Source: Tupaia tana | Lineage: Eukaryota; Chordata; Mammalia; Scandentia; Tupaiidae | DNA: 64,000 nt | Assembly: GCA_026018925.1 (NCBI GenBank) | Contig: JAKSZU010000003.1 | Coordinates: 9,080,236 to 9,144,235 of the forward strand | Direction of reading: 5' to 3' | Shown: piece by piece, positions 1 to 10,176 of the stretch | Position numbering within the stretch: position 1 is the stretch's first letter | Layout of the letters: every line of letters starts with the position of its first letter | The notes under the pieces: model-generated | Told to the model about the DNA's origin: nothing | Seen by the model: the letters and a program-made list of their open reading frames with translations, nothing else | The model's database searches: none | Translations under genes and position numbers: made by a program

Positions 1-811
1 AATTCATTTTGAAGTTCGTTCATGCTTTGGAGAGAAGTTACGTGGGCCAAGACTCTTACTAATTCAGAGAAGATAGAAATGACTGGGAAGTTTACATTCT
101 GTCCCTTTCAAAGATCATTTTGCTTTTAAAGAGACTCATTTGGGGGAGGCAGCAATTACTTCCCAATAACTTTAAACTAATTAATAAGCCATCAGGATTA
201 ATGTAGCATATTCTATTCCAAATTACATTTAGGAGCATATGTCGTATATTCTTATAGCACAAGATTTAGAAACTATTTAAATATATAAAGAAAATTTAAA
301 AACACAGCAGTGACTTTATACTTTTTCACGTGTTATTTTCTGGTAAACTTATTCCTCATTCTTAAAAATATGTATGTATCACACATGCGTATATATGTAA
401 AAGTCTGCAATTTCAAAATGTTCCTTGAGTAACAAGGAACATTAGGGCGACACAGCAAGCTCACAGGATATGACAGTATAGTTTAGAATGTTAAAGGAAG
501 CACAGCAATACTAGCTATCTTTTGGACACTGTGTGAAACACTAATTTAATGTAGTCAACCCTGACAGCACTAGGTCACACTACGATGTTTACGACAATGT
601 TGTCTTTGTGAAGCTGGGTTTTTGGTCACTATTCTGATAAACAGGGATTATCTCAAAAGGAAAATGTAAAACAAACAAACAAAACAAGAACGGCCATGCT
701 GAATCTGACTCCCTCATCTGACAAAGTGCACAGTTCAGGTGCCCTAAGAATATTAGTAAATAATTATTGTCAAGTGCAAATTAAATAAAATTAAGTATAT
801 TTTCTGCTTTT

Positions 812-815
<4 letters not shown>
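1..815. other. Start of CNTNAP2 intron 6, no recognised repeat
   Basis: AT-rich sequence with no convincing open reading frame, SINE or LINE. It contains a short (acaa)n patch near 671-690. It is unique intron as far as I can see. Confidence 0.6.

Positions 816-854
<39 letters not shown>
816..854. repeat. (TG)n microsatellite, about 39 bp
   Basis: An uninterrupted GT run. In the CNTNAP2 transcript it reads as (CA)n and starts 97 nt after the exon 6 donor. Confidence 0.98.
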
Positions 855-856
<2 letters not shown>

Positions 857-944
857 CCATACTGCTACTACATTGTTAGGACATTCTTTCTGAAGTTGTT
901 TGGACCTAATGGCTCGGCAGTGCTCTGGAACTACTAAGCCATGG

Positions 945-950
945 GTGTAC
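945..950 (-). promoter_or_regulatory. CNTNAP2: 5' splice site of exon 6 (weak)
   Basis: On the minus strand the exon ends GAG and the intron starts gtacac. Positions +1 to +3 match the consensus, but +4 (c) and +5 (a) do not, so pairing with U1 snRNA is weaker than for gtaagt. A long CA run in the transcript begins about 97 nt downstream. Confidence 0.85.
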
Positions 951-1135
951 CTCATAGTCCAGGTCCAGGTAGTCAAACTCGCCATTGGTGCGGAAGTGCT
1001 GCATGCTCCTGTCCAGAGTGAGGTTAATGCTGCGTCCCTGGCGCTCGATGACCACTGAGTGCCAGTGGTGGTCGTCCAGCAAGCTTCCTGTTGTCACAGA
1101 TGTGTGGCCATATATGGGGCCGAGCTGGTTGCTTC
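951..1135 (-). CDS. CNTNAP2: CNTNAP2 exon 6 (laminin-G domain 1, middle part)
   Basis: This 185-nt exon completes a glycine codon split with exon 5 and then encodes 61 residues beginning [10 protein letters not shown] and ending YLDLDYE. It covers the middle of the first laminin-G domain of CASPR2, about residues 252-313 in human numbering. Visible motifs are the LamG strand [14 protein letters not shown] and an N-linked glycosylation sequon, N-L-T, near residue 289. The acceptor is a pyrimidine run ending CTCAG at 1136-1140, and the donor is GAG followed by gtacac (950-945). Entry phase is 1 and exit phase 0, so skipping this exon would shift the frame. The protein looks identical to human CASPR2 as I recall it. 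The length equals that of human exon 6. Confidence 0.96.
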
Positions 1136-1160
1136 CTGAGTAACAGGAGTGAGAAAGAGA
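1136..1160 (-). promoter_or_regulatory. CNTNAP2: 3' splice site of exon 6
   Basis: On the minus strand a pyrimidine-rich tract (tctttctcactcctgttac) runs into tcag directly before the first exon base G at 1135. This is an ordinary acceptor. Confidence 0.85.
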
Positions 1161-1248
1161 CAAGGCAATGATGACACTGCCAACTCTGTGTATGCAGCAA
1201 AGATCTTTCCTTTATGTCTAGAGGAGGACAGGCCGTCAAAGCTCTACC

Positions 1249-1510
1249 CCAAGCCAGCAGATGGAGTAGTGGTTACATCACAGACTCCCACATGACCGAC
1301 TCCAGTTCGAGTCCCAGACAGGGTGGCTTGAAAAATCACACCAGATGCTTGTGCATGCGTGCCCAAGATCCTGAGAGGAGAATGGAGGAGAAGGGAGTGC
1401 GACCTGGCCATCCCCCTGGAGAATGATTTCCCACTTCCCCTCTCACTGTCTTTCCTTCTTTCCTGCAAGCCCTAAGGCAAAAACCTCTCCAAACAAACAA
1501 ACAAACAAAC
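1249..1510 (+). mobile_element. SINE-A long, full length
   Basis: The head (ccagcagatggagtagtgg), B box (gttcgagtccc), central CCCAAGATCC and end (aaaacctctcc) are all present, followed by a (caaa)n tail. It is antisense to the gene and its head lies 114 nt upstream of the exon 6 acceptor. Confidence 0.88.
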
Positions 1511-2100
1511 CTCTATCCCTAGAAGTTAACCTGGGGAAACCAGTATGAAACTTTACTTAAAATCAGGTCTATGTTCAGAGTACGAACACACTATTAAAGA
1601 TGGCAAATAGTTCGCTCTCTAAAGAAAAGGGGGGGGGGGGGTTCTCCTTCCTCTCTTCCTCCTCCCCTTTTTTGCCCAGTGAGGGTGTGTGTCAGGAATT
1701 TTGCTAAATTTCAGCAGGTTCCCAGTAAAGTCAGTGTCACATGGGCTTTAAAGTCGGAGTTGTGGATCCTGTCGTTGACTCTACCTAATTATTAGCTTGG
1801 GGTATGATCCTGGGAAAACCAAGGGCTGACGGTCTGGCATATAGAATACTCCTTGACTGCCACCTGTTAACCTGTCATGATTGTTAACACTGATCAAGAC
1901 AAACACCATGGCGATTTTCTGTTTTCATCATCTCTAAAAGCCATGATTGTAAAGTAAGTGCTATGAAGTATTTATTGGCATACAGAATTTATTTATTCAT
2001 GTTATACTTTAAATTAAAACTTAAATATTCAGAAATATATATGAAGTGTTAATTTAGCTTTGAAATAAGATCTCCATAGCAACAAAACTGAGTAAGAACA
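1511..2100. other. Intron 5 sequence with a G run
   Basis: Unique-looking intron. It holds a 13-base G run at 1629-1641 followed by a pyrimidine-rich stretch up to about 1675. No other element was recognised. Confidence 0.55.
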
Positions 2101-2104
2101 ATCA

Positions 2105-2375
2105 GCCACATAGCTGCTATGGTGTAGTGGCAATGCTAGTGGCCTGCAGTGTTGGAAGCCATGTGGTAACCCAGGTTCAGATCCCTGGTGTGGCATGATT
2201 GCACACACCCAGGATCCTAAGGAGCTGAAGGGCTGGGAAAAGGGGGTCATGGCATGATGAGACCTTGTGGAAGGTCTTTGTTTCTCTTTCTCTTTAACTC
2301 TACATGTGCACTTCTTAATCATAAGAAGAAAAAACAAATTCCTTGAGCCAAGAAAAATAAAATTTAATAAATAAA
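2105..2375 (+). mobile_element. SINE-B copy
   Basis: A tRNA-like head (gctatggtgtagtggcaat, then ggttcagatccctgg) is followed by cccaggatcctaagg and the family mark gcatgatgagacc. The 3' part has a TTTCTCTTT patch and ends A-rich (ataaataaa). Confidence 0.72.
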
Positions 2376-2701
2376 GGAACAAATGTTTGTTAGAGTTTAA
2401 AATACTTACTAAGTTCATCGATGATGATGTATACATATACTTTTTTATTTTTTAATTTTGTCTAATCATATGTTGCCTTTTATAGCCAGGCAAGATTAAA
2501 TGCTAAAAAACTATAATATAGTTTCAGAATCAGTAGCATATTGGAAGTAAGAGGATACACAACTGAGGATCACGTTAAATTCTTTCTTTTTCTTTTTTGA
2601 CATTTAGTATGCTAGTAATCCCTCTATCTGACATAGTCTATGGTTCTTCCAAGTGTTTTTTTAATGCATGGTGATAAAATAAAATACTGATGTATAATGG
2701 T

Positions 2702-2738
<37 letters not shown>

Positions 2739-3077
2739 GGAGAGGGGAATCAAAGAGAGAGACAGAGGGAGCAAGAGAAGGGAACTAGAGGAAGAAAAGT
2801 AGAAATAAATCTAAGTGGAAAGGCTACACTGAGATTTATTACTTTAAATATTTACATTAGAAGACTGAGCAGCAGGCAGACATATCTCATATTTGTATAC
2901 TAGCACTCAAGAGTGACAGAAGATACTTTAATGGATGTATTTCTATGTTTGACATAAATTCTACTCAGTCAATGAAACTCTAAGTAAACTAAGTCCCACT
3001 TTTTGGTGAGGGCATAGAGCCCGTGACTTGTTTTAGCACGATAATGTTATACTGTTACTTTTTAAAAGTATACTCTA
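2376..3077. other. AT-rich intron with (TG)n and a purine tract
   Basis: A 33-bp GT microsatellite at 2704-2737 is followed by a GA-rich tract to about 2800. The rest shows no recognised element. Confidence 0.6.
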
Positions 3078-3319
3078 GGGACCAGCAGGTGGTATAGTGG
3101 TTACACTTCTGGGCTCCCACATGGTCGACTACAGTTTGAGTTCCAGACCTGCAGCTTAAATTCACACTGAGCGTGTGTACGAGCATGTGGCCAAAATCCC
3201 AAGAGGAGAAGGGATTGCAGTATGGCCATCCCCCTTACTTTCTGTCTCTCTCTGTCTCTCTGGTGAGTGCACATGCCCTATAGCAAAAATCTCTCTCTAA
3301 AAAAATAAATGAATAAATT
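3078..3319 (+). mobile_element. SINE-A long
   Basis: It starts gggaccagcaggtgg and ends at ccctatagcaaaaatctc with an (ataaatga) tail. It is moderately diverged and the GGGGG part of the middle is reduced. Confidence 0.88.
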
Positions 3320-3664
3320 TAGTTTACATGTTTCACTGAAGAATTAAAAAGGAAGAAGAAAAGTTTTAAAAATATACACCTTTAGATATAACTGAACTGA
3401 TCTGTTGGAGTGTGTAAAAACACACGGACACAAGGGTGTACATGCATCTTTTATAGAAGTACTGAGATTTTTGTATTGGGTCCTTTTCCCCTACCCCTCC
3501 TTTTCTTCTATTGGGTCCTGTTTTAAAACTAAGTTCAGGCTACCTCCCCCCAGGTAGCATAATGAATATATGTTTACTATTACTAATGACAATATTATAA
3601 TAACTATAATTAACAAGTACAATAAGAAGACTAAAGGTATTTTCTTTATTAAAAACAGTTTGGT

Positions 3665-3912
3665 TGGGCCAGCAGATAGCGTAGCGGTTATGTAGCTGGA
3701 CTCCCATATGACTGACCACAGTGAGTCACAGACCCACTAACTTGAAACTCATGCCAGGTGCATGTGTGTGCATGCCCAAGATTCTGGGAGAATGGAGGAG
3801 AAAGGATTTCAGCGTGGCCATCCCCACGAAGGGCGATTTCTCACTTTCTCTCTCACTGTCTCTGTCTCTGTCTCTCTCAAGTGAGCACACACTCCCTAGG
3901 GCAAAAACCTAT
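3665..3912 (+). mobile_element. SINE-A long
   Basis: The head ggccagcagatagcgtagc is intact. The B box region has lost several bases (ccacagtgagtcaca). The 3' end reads ccctagggcaaaaacct. Confidence 0.85.
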
Positions 3913-4330
3913 GAAATATACTTCATTATATACATAATAAATATTTCATTATATAAATATTATATTTATGTACATATACTTAGGTATATTTAATATAAAC
4001 TATTAATATATTTTATATCCTTCAATTTTTACTAAATGTTTTATTGTATTCCTTCATATAATTAATAGTTAGCACATATATTTTAATTGCTTAACAACAT
4101 TTTTCAGTTTTTTAAAAAAAATTTAACATGGTAATTAATATTGCAGAGTACAACTTTTGACTTAGTTTCTTTGTGATCATTTCTCGATTTTTCCTTATGG
4201 CTCCTGAAATAAAATATATAGGTGATTTTGAATATCTGAAGACACATTGTTAAATTAGTTTCCTTGAAAATATGTTGTGATTTGCAGAATATACAAAGTA
4301 TTTTTTGTCACATACCAATACTGAAAATAT
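3913..4330. other. AT-rich intron
   Basis: Strongly A+T-rich sequence with many tat/ata steps. No element was recognised. Confidence 0.5.
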
Positions 4331-4499
4331 CATTATTTTAATTTTTTATTGTGGTTTTTCTTCTACATGTAATCACTGCACATTTTAGCATATTACAGCA
4401 TTTTTTAAGCATGTACAGTGTATAATATATAGACATATTCATTTTCTTCAATAGTGAACATTACATTGTGTTATGTACATTTGCAAATAGTTCTCTAAT
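4331..4499 (-). mobile_element. L1 3'-end fragment, diverged
   Basis: On the minus strand it ends with cagtgattacatgtag and an A-rich tail. This resembles the terminal part of the L1 copies at 33288, 43092 and 50445. It carries no coding part. Confidence 0.45.
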
Positions 4500-4515
4500 T
4501 TCTTTTCCTTTTCTT

Positions 4516-4746
4516 TTAGATTTTTACCATAGGCAACATGTGTTTGCCAGAGAGAGAGACAGAGAGAAAAAGTGAGAAATCATGCCCCAAGGAGATGGCC
4601 AATCCCTTCTTCGCCATTCTCCTCCTGGGATTTTGGGCACACGGGTACATGTGCCTGGCATTCAAGCTGCTGGGTCCAGGATTCCATACATTACCGGTCA
4701 TGTGGAAGTCCGGTGCCTTACCCACTGTGCCATCAACTGGAGCCAG
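4516..4746 (-). mobile_element. SINE-A long, diverged
   Basis: Read on the minus strand it has the head ctccagttgatggcacagtgg and the 3' cctatgg-type end. The B box region is altered. It lies in gene sense. Confidence 0.8.
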
Positions 4747-5277
4747 TTCTTTAACATTTTTTTATAATTTTTAAATTTATTTACTTACTTGACAATAATT
4801 GATAACTTCTTATTATGTGGTGCATTTCTTTCCTACCTAGTATAGTTGAATATCTGGTATTTATAGAATGTTTATATGTTTTATCACTTTTCCTTTACAC
4901 ATGTTGCCTATATTTCCTCTTAATGGCTTGGAATTATTGTGAAGTAATGAGATTTTTTGTCTGTGAATGGCATTAAACCTCTGTATTTGACATTTGCATT
5001 TTCTAAGGTGTGTCTTATCTGTTTTAATATTATGATTGTGTTAATATATAAAATTAATATTTCTGCATAATTAACTGATCTAAACCCGGCGGCTTTTTTG
5101 TGATTTTGCCTCCATTTTTTTCTTATAAAAACTATCATTCCTATAAAATCAGATTTAAAGTGTGAAAAGTTTTATAATAAATGGAGTATCTTTCGGGTAA
5201 AACTCATTAAATTTACATTTTTCAGTATAATACTGATTATTTTAATTAAGAAATTATTTTTACAGTATTATTTTATT
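4747..5277. other. AT-rich intron
   Basis: No feature recognised; low GC throughout. Confidence 0.5.
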
Positions 5278-5455
5278 TGGTGCCGTCAAGTGGCATGGTA
5301 GTTAAGGTGCTGGATATTCCCACATGGCCCACTACAGTTCGAGTCCCAGACCTGGTGGCTTGCTTTCTCACTTTCCTTCTCTCTGTGTGTCTGTCTTTCT
5401 CTGGTCAAATTAAAATAAGAAACGAATAAATAAAAAAAACAATAAGTAATTCTAA
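5278..5455 (+). mobile_element. SINE-A short form
   Basis: The tRNA-like head runs directly from ggtggcttgctttctcac to the TC-rich part, so the central block is missing. It ends ggtcaaattaaaataa plus an A-rich tail. It pairs with the inverted copy just downstream. Confidence 0.82.
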
Positions 5456-5479
5456 AAAAAAACTATTAACATTTTTTAA

Positions 5480-5647
5480 AAGAATTATTTAATTTAATTT
5501 TATTTATTTTTAATTTGACCAGAGAGAGACAGAGCAAAAGAAAGAGAGAGGGAAAGTGAGAAAGCAAGTTACCAGATCTGGGACTCGAACCGTGATTGGC
5601 CATGTGGGAGTCCAGTGCCCTTAACCACAATGCCACCTGCCAGCCCC
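5480..5647 (-). mobile_element. SINE-A short form, inverted
   Basis: On the minus strand it starts ggctggcaggtggcattg and ends ggtcaaattaaaaataaat. It sits tail-to-tail with the copy at 5278-5455. Confidence 0.83.
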
Positions 5648-6110
5648 AATACTGATTTTTAAAGTAATAAAAATTAATATAGGTAATACAAACCATTTTC
5701 AGGAATGTTTGGACCACTAAAATTGGTCATTGATAAGGAAGTTAAACAGCTAGGGTGTTTTTTTTTAGTGTTCTAATCTTCAGTTTTGTAGCTTTCTATT
5801 GGTATTCACTTGGCACATGGATTTTAGATTATATAATTTAGTGTATACAGTTTTTGTAGAAGTCTAACATTATTGTCACAGAATAACTTAATGCATGATA
5901 CCCTTTAAATAATCCTCATAGAGATCCTAGAATTTTTAGCTAGGCAAGAAAAGAGACTGTTACTTTGCATTAATTGTAATTTTGAATGTCACTATCCATT
6001 TTGTGAGGTGCTTTTTAGCTTTACGGAAACCCTAACTTCATTATGAACATACAAACATGTATTATTAATATTATGCATCTGAAAAACAACAACAAAATCC
6101 CAACACAAAA
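5648..6110. other. Intron 5, no recognised element
   Basis: AT-rich. No open frame or repeat could be supported. Confidence 0.5.
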
Positions 6111-7255
6111 CAGTAACTCCTTTGAGTCTACCTCTTCCTCCAGCCAACTTTTCATTTCTCTGCTTCCTTCATTTCTAGTTAACTAGTTTCAAAGTATTTC
6201 ATCCTCCATCACTCATCCTTTCTTAACCCATAATAGAAGTATATAAAGCTTCCATGCCTTCTCTTCCACTGAAAGTAAGTCAACTATAACCTTCATGTGT
6301 TAAAGGCAATAATAGCCACTTCTCTGCCTTCATCTGGTGTGGCATTTTAGATGTATTTGACACAGTCGACCACCTCATTTTCCCCCTTTGTCTCTGAGAC
6401 ACTATATATTCTCCATCTTCTCCCACTCACTGTTCACCTCTTAGTCTCCATTTCAGCACCACCTTCTCTCAGTCTCATACATGCAACTCCGTAATAGAAA
6501 GTTCTATGTAGATGTCTAACAGGCAACTCAAATGCACTGTGTTCAAATAGAGTTCCTCCTAAAGTTTTCCACATATTTGAAAGTAACACTAATATCCACT
6601 TGAACTGAATTCCAATTGTAAGGAAGTATTTTTCTCTGTAGTATTTTTTCTTACACTGTGTCCAATCCAGCACAAGTCATGCTGGCTTTGCCAGTGCAAC
6701 AATTTCCTCCATAAACACATTCTCTGCATCTCCACTGATAACCACCTCGTGAAAGTCAGTGCTATCTTTCACCTGGGGTATGCAAAATCTTGCTTTGACT
6801 CATGCTGGTATAAACAATTCTTCTTAAAGTCTCAGTGAACTTGTAAAAAAATAAGATTACATTGCCTTATAGTTTAAAGCCTTCCAATAGCTTCCTTGTT
6901 CTTAAAGTAACATAAATTCCTTCACCATGACCTTCAGGATCCCACATAATTTGGCAATTCCTAACTCGTGGATTTCATCTCCTATCCTAATAACTCACAT
7001 TTATTCATACCAGTCTCATTCCTATTCCTTGAGTATGCCAGCTCTTTCTTTTAAATAATTCCTTCCTATAAAATCCTCGTCTTGATATTTTTGTGGCTAG
7101 TTTCTGGTCAAGTAACTCAGCTCTCAGCTGGAATATTTTATCATCGAAGCCCTTCCCCATTCTGTATTCAAATCTGAACCCCTTGCTTCTGAAATTGCTT
7201 TCAAATTAACCTACTTAACCTATTTCAAAATTCTCATTAGCATTGACACCATTTC
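6110..7255 (+). mobile_element. L2 LINE fragment, 3' part of ORF2
   Basis: The decayed frame keeps recognisable L2 reverse-transcriptase remnants: a TTTGACACAGTCGACCACC block (FDTVDH) near 6357, the block near 6480-6560, and the cttccaatagcttcc and ccttcaggatcccac blocks near 6890-6950. It has many stops and gaps and is a pseudogene. Lowest confidence is for the first 200 bp. Confidence 0.65.
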
Positions 7256-7260
7256 TTTGG

Positions 7261-7390
7261 GAGGGGCTTCAAGAAGTTCACGGAAAATGTGCACTATGAA
7301 AAAATTATGCATAGATTTAAACATTTTTTTTCCATCAGAATAAACTTGCACTTAATTCTACTTGTTCCATAAACTTTTTGAAGTGTCCTC
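7261..7390. mobile_element. Mariner-like miniature inverted-repeat element
   Basis: The ends are imperfect inverted repeats of about 25 bp: ggggcttcaagaagttca on the left, and on the right the reverse of ggacacttcaaaaagttt. The inside (ttatgcatagattt) is shared with elements at 50645 and 52018. It has no coding capacity. Confidence 0.7.
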
Positions 7391-7680
7391 ATATTGTCTA
7401 ACTGCTGCACCTGGTCCCACATTTTACGAGCTTAAGGATTTATGTATTTATTTACTTGTTACTCTGAAGCTTGCAATGGTACCTTGTAAGTACAGGTATA
7501 TAGTGAACAGTTCTTCAATGAATAGGAATACCAGTATATACCAACCATGACAGATTAAGGATGATTTGATACCATAAAGTGAATTCCTACTACAATTAAC
7601 ATTGAAAAGATTTAGCAACATTAACTTTTTCTAATGGGAATATCAGTAAATGGAAAAAAAAAATAGTGCCCAGCGTCAGG
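7391..7680. other. Intron 5 next to exon 5
   Basis: Nothing beyond AT-rich intron; an A9 run lies near 7654. Confidence 0.5.
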
Positions 7681-7686
7681 ACATAC
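7681..7686 (-). promoter_or_regulatory. CNTNAP2: 5' splice site of exon 5
   Basis: The exon ends CTGG and the intron starts gtatgt on the minus strand. This is a reasonable donor, with G at +5 and T at +6. Confidence 0.87.
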
Positions 7687-7890
7687 CCAGGTTTAAGCTG
7701 AGCACCAGCTTGGCTCTCTTCAGCTCCAGAGTAATGTAATCCCCTTGCTGCCCTTCTCCATGCAAGATTACCCCTTCACTCTCAGACGTCTTAAACTTCA
7801 AGGCAATCACATCTTTCAGTGTTTTCATCTTCTTGTTTCTAAATCTGTATGGCAACACGACGTGGCCATCGAAGTTGATAACATCTGCCC
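7687..7890 (-). CDS. CNTNAP2: CNTNAP2 exon 5 (start of laminin-G domain 1)
   Basis: This 204-nt exon starts with the last two bases of a tryptophan codon, encodes 67 residues from [10 protein letters not shown] to LVLSLNL, and ends with the first base of a glycine codon that exon 6 completes. It lies directly after the discoidin domain and opens the first laminin-G domain (about residues 184-252), with the typical [19 protein letters not shown] strands. The acceptor is ttacttttag (7900-7891) and the donor is gtatgt (7686-7681). Both ends are phase 1, so skipping it would keep the frame. Against human CASPR2 from memory it has Lys for Asn in ALKFKT (about residue 215) and Arg for Lys in LKRAKL (about 242). 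Confidence 0.97.
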
Positions 7891-7920
7891 CTAAAAGTAA
7901 AAAAGAATAACACTTAAATT
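7891..7920 (-). promoter_or_regulatory. CNTNAP2: 3' splice site of exon 5
   Basis: The minus strand reads a T-rich stretch ending ttttttacttttag, followed by the first exon bases GGGCA. It is a normal acceptor with a short pyrimidine tract. Confidence 0.85.
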
Positions 7921-8799
7921 CAGTCATTGTTACCATCCCAATGGGCATCTACACAGAATAAATGAGAATTAAAGCTTCTCTCCAGAGAAATCTCTAGTCC
8001 TGACCTCTTCCATCTTTTGATTTATTATGCGTTCTGAAGGTGATTTTGTGGAGAATATTGATAAATGATCATATAAAAGTTTTACTTCCATTATTACAGT
8101 AATAATATAAACTCAATCACTGTGTGATATATGCTTAAAATTATAATTCATGAAGCTTGAATTTAGTTGAAAGAAGTAAAATTTTAATCTCTAAGAGATT
8201 ATGATATTTTAATGTTTTCTCCATTAACGGGATAATTCTGACGGATATTAAATATACATTTTACTCAAAAATGTGCACTTTTTGACATAAGAATGACGGA
8301 ACTTGGATGCAGTGTTAGATAACATGTTCATTTTTTCCAATGGTTTTATGTTCCTCCACATTTTTGGTAAACTCTGTTGTAGTATTCAGAATATATGACC
8401 AATTAAACTTTAGGAAGCTCCTTAACATCTGTTCTCACTATCATATCCATCTCAAATTACATTTTAGTTTCTTGCACTTGGTGTGGAGACCTGGGTGCCA
8501 ATGCTTTCGACCACACTAAATGCAGATACTCATTTACACATAAATAAGCAAAAAGAACAAATATCTACCCTATACCATGACTCCAGTGGTTCTAATTCAA
8601 AATTAAAAGTTTACATTAAAATATGTATATATAACCTTTCTAGGAATACAGAAAATTTTGTTGTCACAGAAATAGATTTTGAGGATTATTTCATAACTGC
8701 TATGTCCTCACAACAGCCATGAAAAATGAGATGATACTTCATGCACTATTGGTCAATGCGTTTCTAATTCAAGGAGGGGCTTAAAGATGAATTTGGATT
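7921..8799. other. Intron 4 upstream of exon 5, repeat-free
   Basis: About 880 bp without any recognised repeat directly upstream of exon 5 in gene orientation. Open frames here are short and show no known protein. Confidence 0.55.
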
Positions 8800-9294
8800 G
8801 GGGACCATCAGAAGGTGTAATGGTTATGTTGCTGGAGTCCCACATAGTAGACCCAGAGGCTTGAAACTCACGCTGAGCACTGTATGTGCATGCCCAAGAT
8901 CCCAGGAGGAGAATGGAGGAGAAGGGATTGTGGCATGGGCATCCGCCCTGGGGAGTGATTTCTGTCTCTCTGTCTCTCTCTCTGTCTCTCTAGTAAGCAC
9001 ATCTGGCCTATAGCAAAAGTCTTTTTTTTTTTTTTTTTTTTGGAGAGGTTTTTGCTATAGGGCGCAGGCGCTCGCCAGACAGACAGAGAGAGACAGAGAG
9101 ACAGAAAGCGAGAAATCACCCCCCACCCCCACCCCCCCCCCCAGGGAGGACGCATACGCGTCCGGTGTGAGTTTAAGCCACAGGGTCCGGGACTCAAACT
9201 GCAGTCGACTACGTGGGAGTCCAGCGACATAGCCATTACACTAACTGCTGGTTCCAAAAAGTCTCTTTCTTAAAAAAAAAAAAAGAAGAAGAAT
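8800..9294 (+). mobile_element. SINE-A long, interrupted by a second SINE
   Basis: The body runs 8800-9021 (head gggaccatcagaaggtg, end cctatagcaaaagtc). Its A-rich tail resumes at about 9264 after an inserted minus-strand copy. Confidence 0.88.
9023..9256 (-). mobile_element. SINE-A long, young, nested insertion
   Basis: Close to consensus and CpG-rich on the minus strand. The insertion duplicated aaaagtct, found at 9015-9022 and 9257-9264, so it landed in the tail of the older plus-strand copy. The middle holds an expanded C run (9119-9143). Confidence 0.93.
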
Positions 9295-9299
9295 TTGGA

Positions 9300-9949
9300 T
9301 CAATTGCTAAGTACAAATGGAAGCTTAGTTGCCACTATTATAAATTTACAAAAAAAAAATCCCTTTCTATTAGCTTTAACTTTTAAATCACAGAAACATA
9401 GGCTAGCTGGAGAGCTCTAGTTACGTTAGAATTACAAGCCTGGACAAAGGCAAACTCTTGGTTTTGGACAAGGTCTGACTAAAGAACTCCACAGGGAAAC
9501 ATTGGAGAAAAATAATAGCAAGTTTAAAGCCTGTCAGAGAAATATTTTCTCATTTTGTGTCCTAGTTCTCTGGCACTTGTTTACTTCAATCACCACAGGG
9601 AACACTTGGGTTTGCCTTGTAAGTAGAGCATACCACCCTGTAAATCCGTGCGGTGGCGGCCGCAGAGGTGCACAGCCATCTTGGCCTCATCCACCCTATT
9701 GGCCCATGGCAGGCCAGTCCGAGGTTTTGCCCTTACCCAATTCTCTAAAGTAAGTTGTTGTGAATACAGTTATTTCAAACACTACTTAAGATTAAATCTA
9801 TGTTTCCCTTTCAAAACATCAATGGATTTCACATGCTTTAAGCTATTTATTCTATCTTAACATTTATGCTTTTAAATAATAGCTTGAACAATGTTACATT
9901 ATACAAAGTTCAGAAAGATAAATGTAGTATTAAAAAAATCTTTACAATT
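9300..9949. other. Intron 4 with a small GC-rich patch
   Basis: No repeat recognised. A CpG-bearing patch at 9648-9668 includes the palindrome gcggccgc (9657-9664 region); the rest is ordinary. Confidence 0.5.
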
Positions 9950-10176
9950 ATTTTTCAAAAGTTTATTTCTTTAATGAGAGCAGGAGAGAGAAAGGCAAAC
10001 ACTCTTGAAGGGTCTCATTCCATGATCACTCCAATCACTCCCTCCCACCTACCCAGCCAGCTAGTATTATGGGTGCACGCACCCAGTCTGTACAGGTTGA
10101 CCAGGGAACTGAACTCACCATCTTTCATGTGGATCCAGCATAACTTGAGTAACACATTACCACCGCGCCAGCAAGT
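9950..10176 (-). mobile_element. SINE-B copy
   Basis: On the minus strand the head is cttgctggcgcggtgg, with gttcagttccctgg as B box region and a cccataatactagc middle. The GA-rich start on the plus strand is the TC-rich 3' part. Confidence 0.68.

Noticed and set aside
2029..2436. 135-residue open frame on the minus strand
   Set aside because: It spans a SINE-B copy in antisense and shows no known domain.
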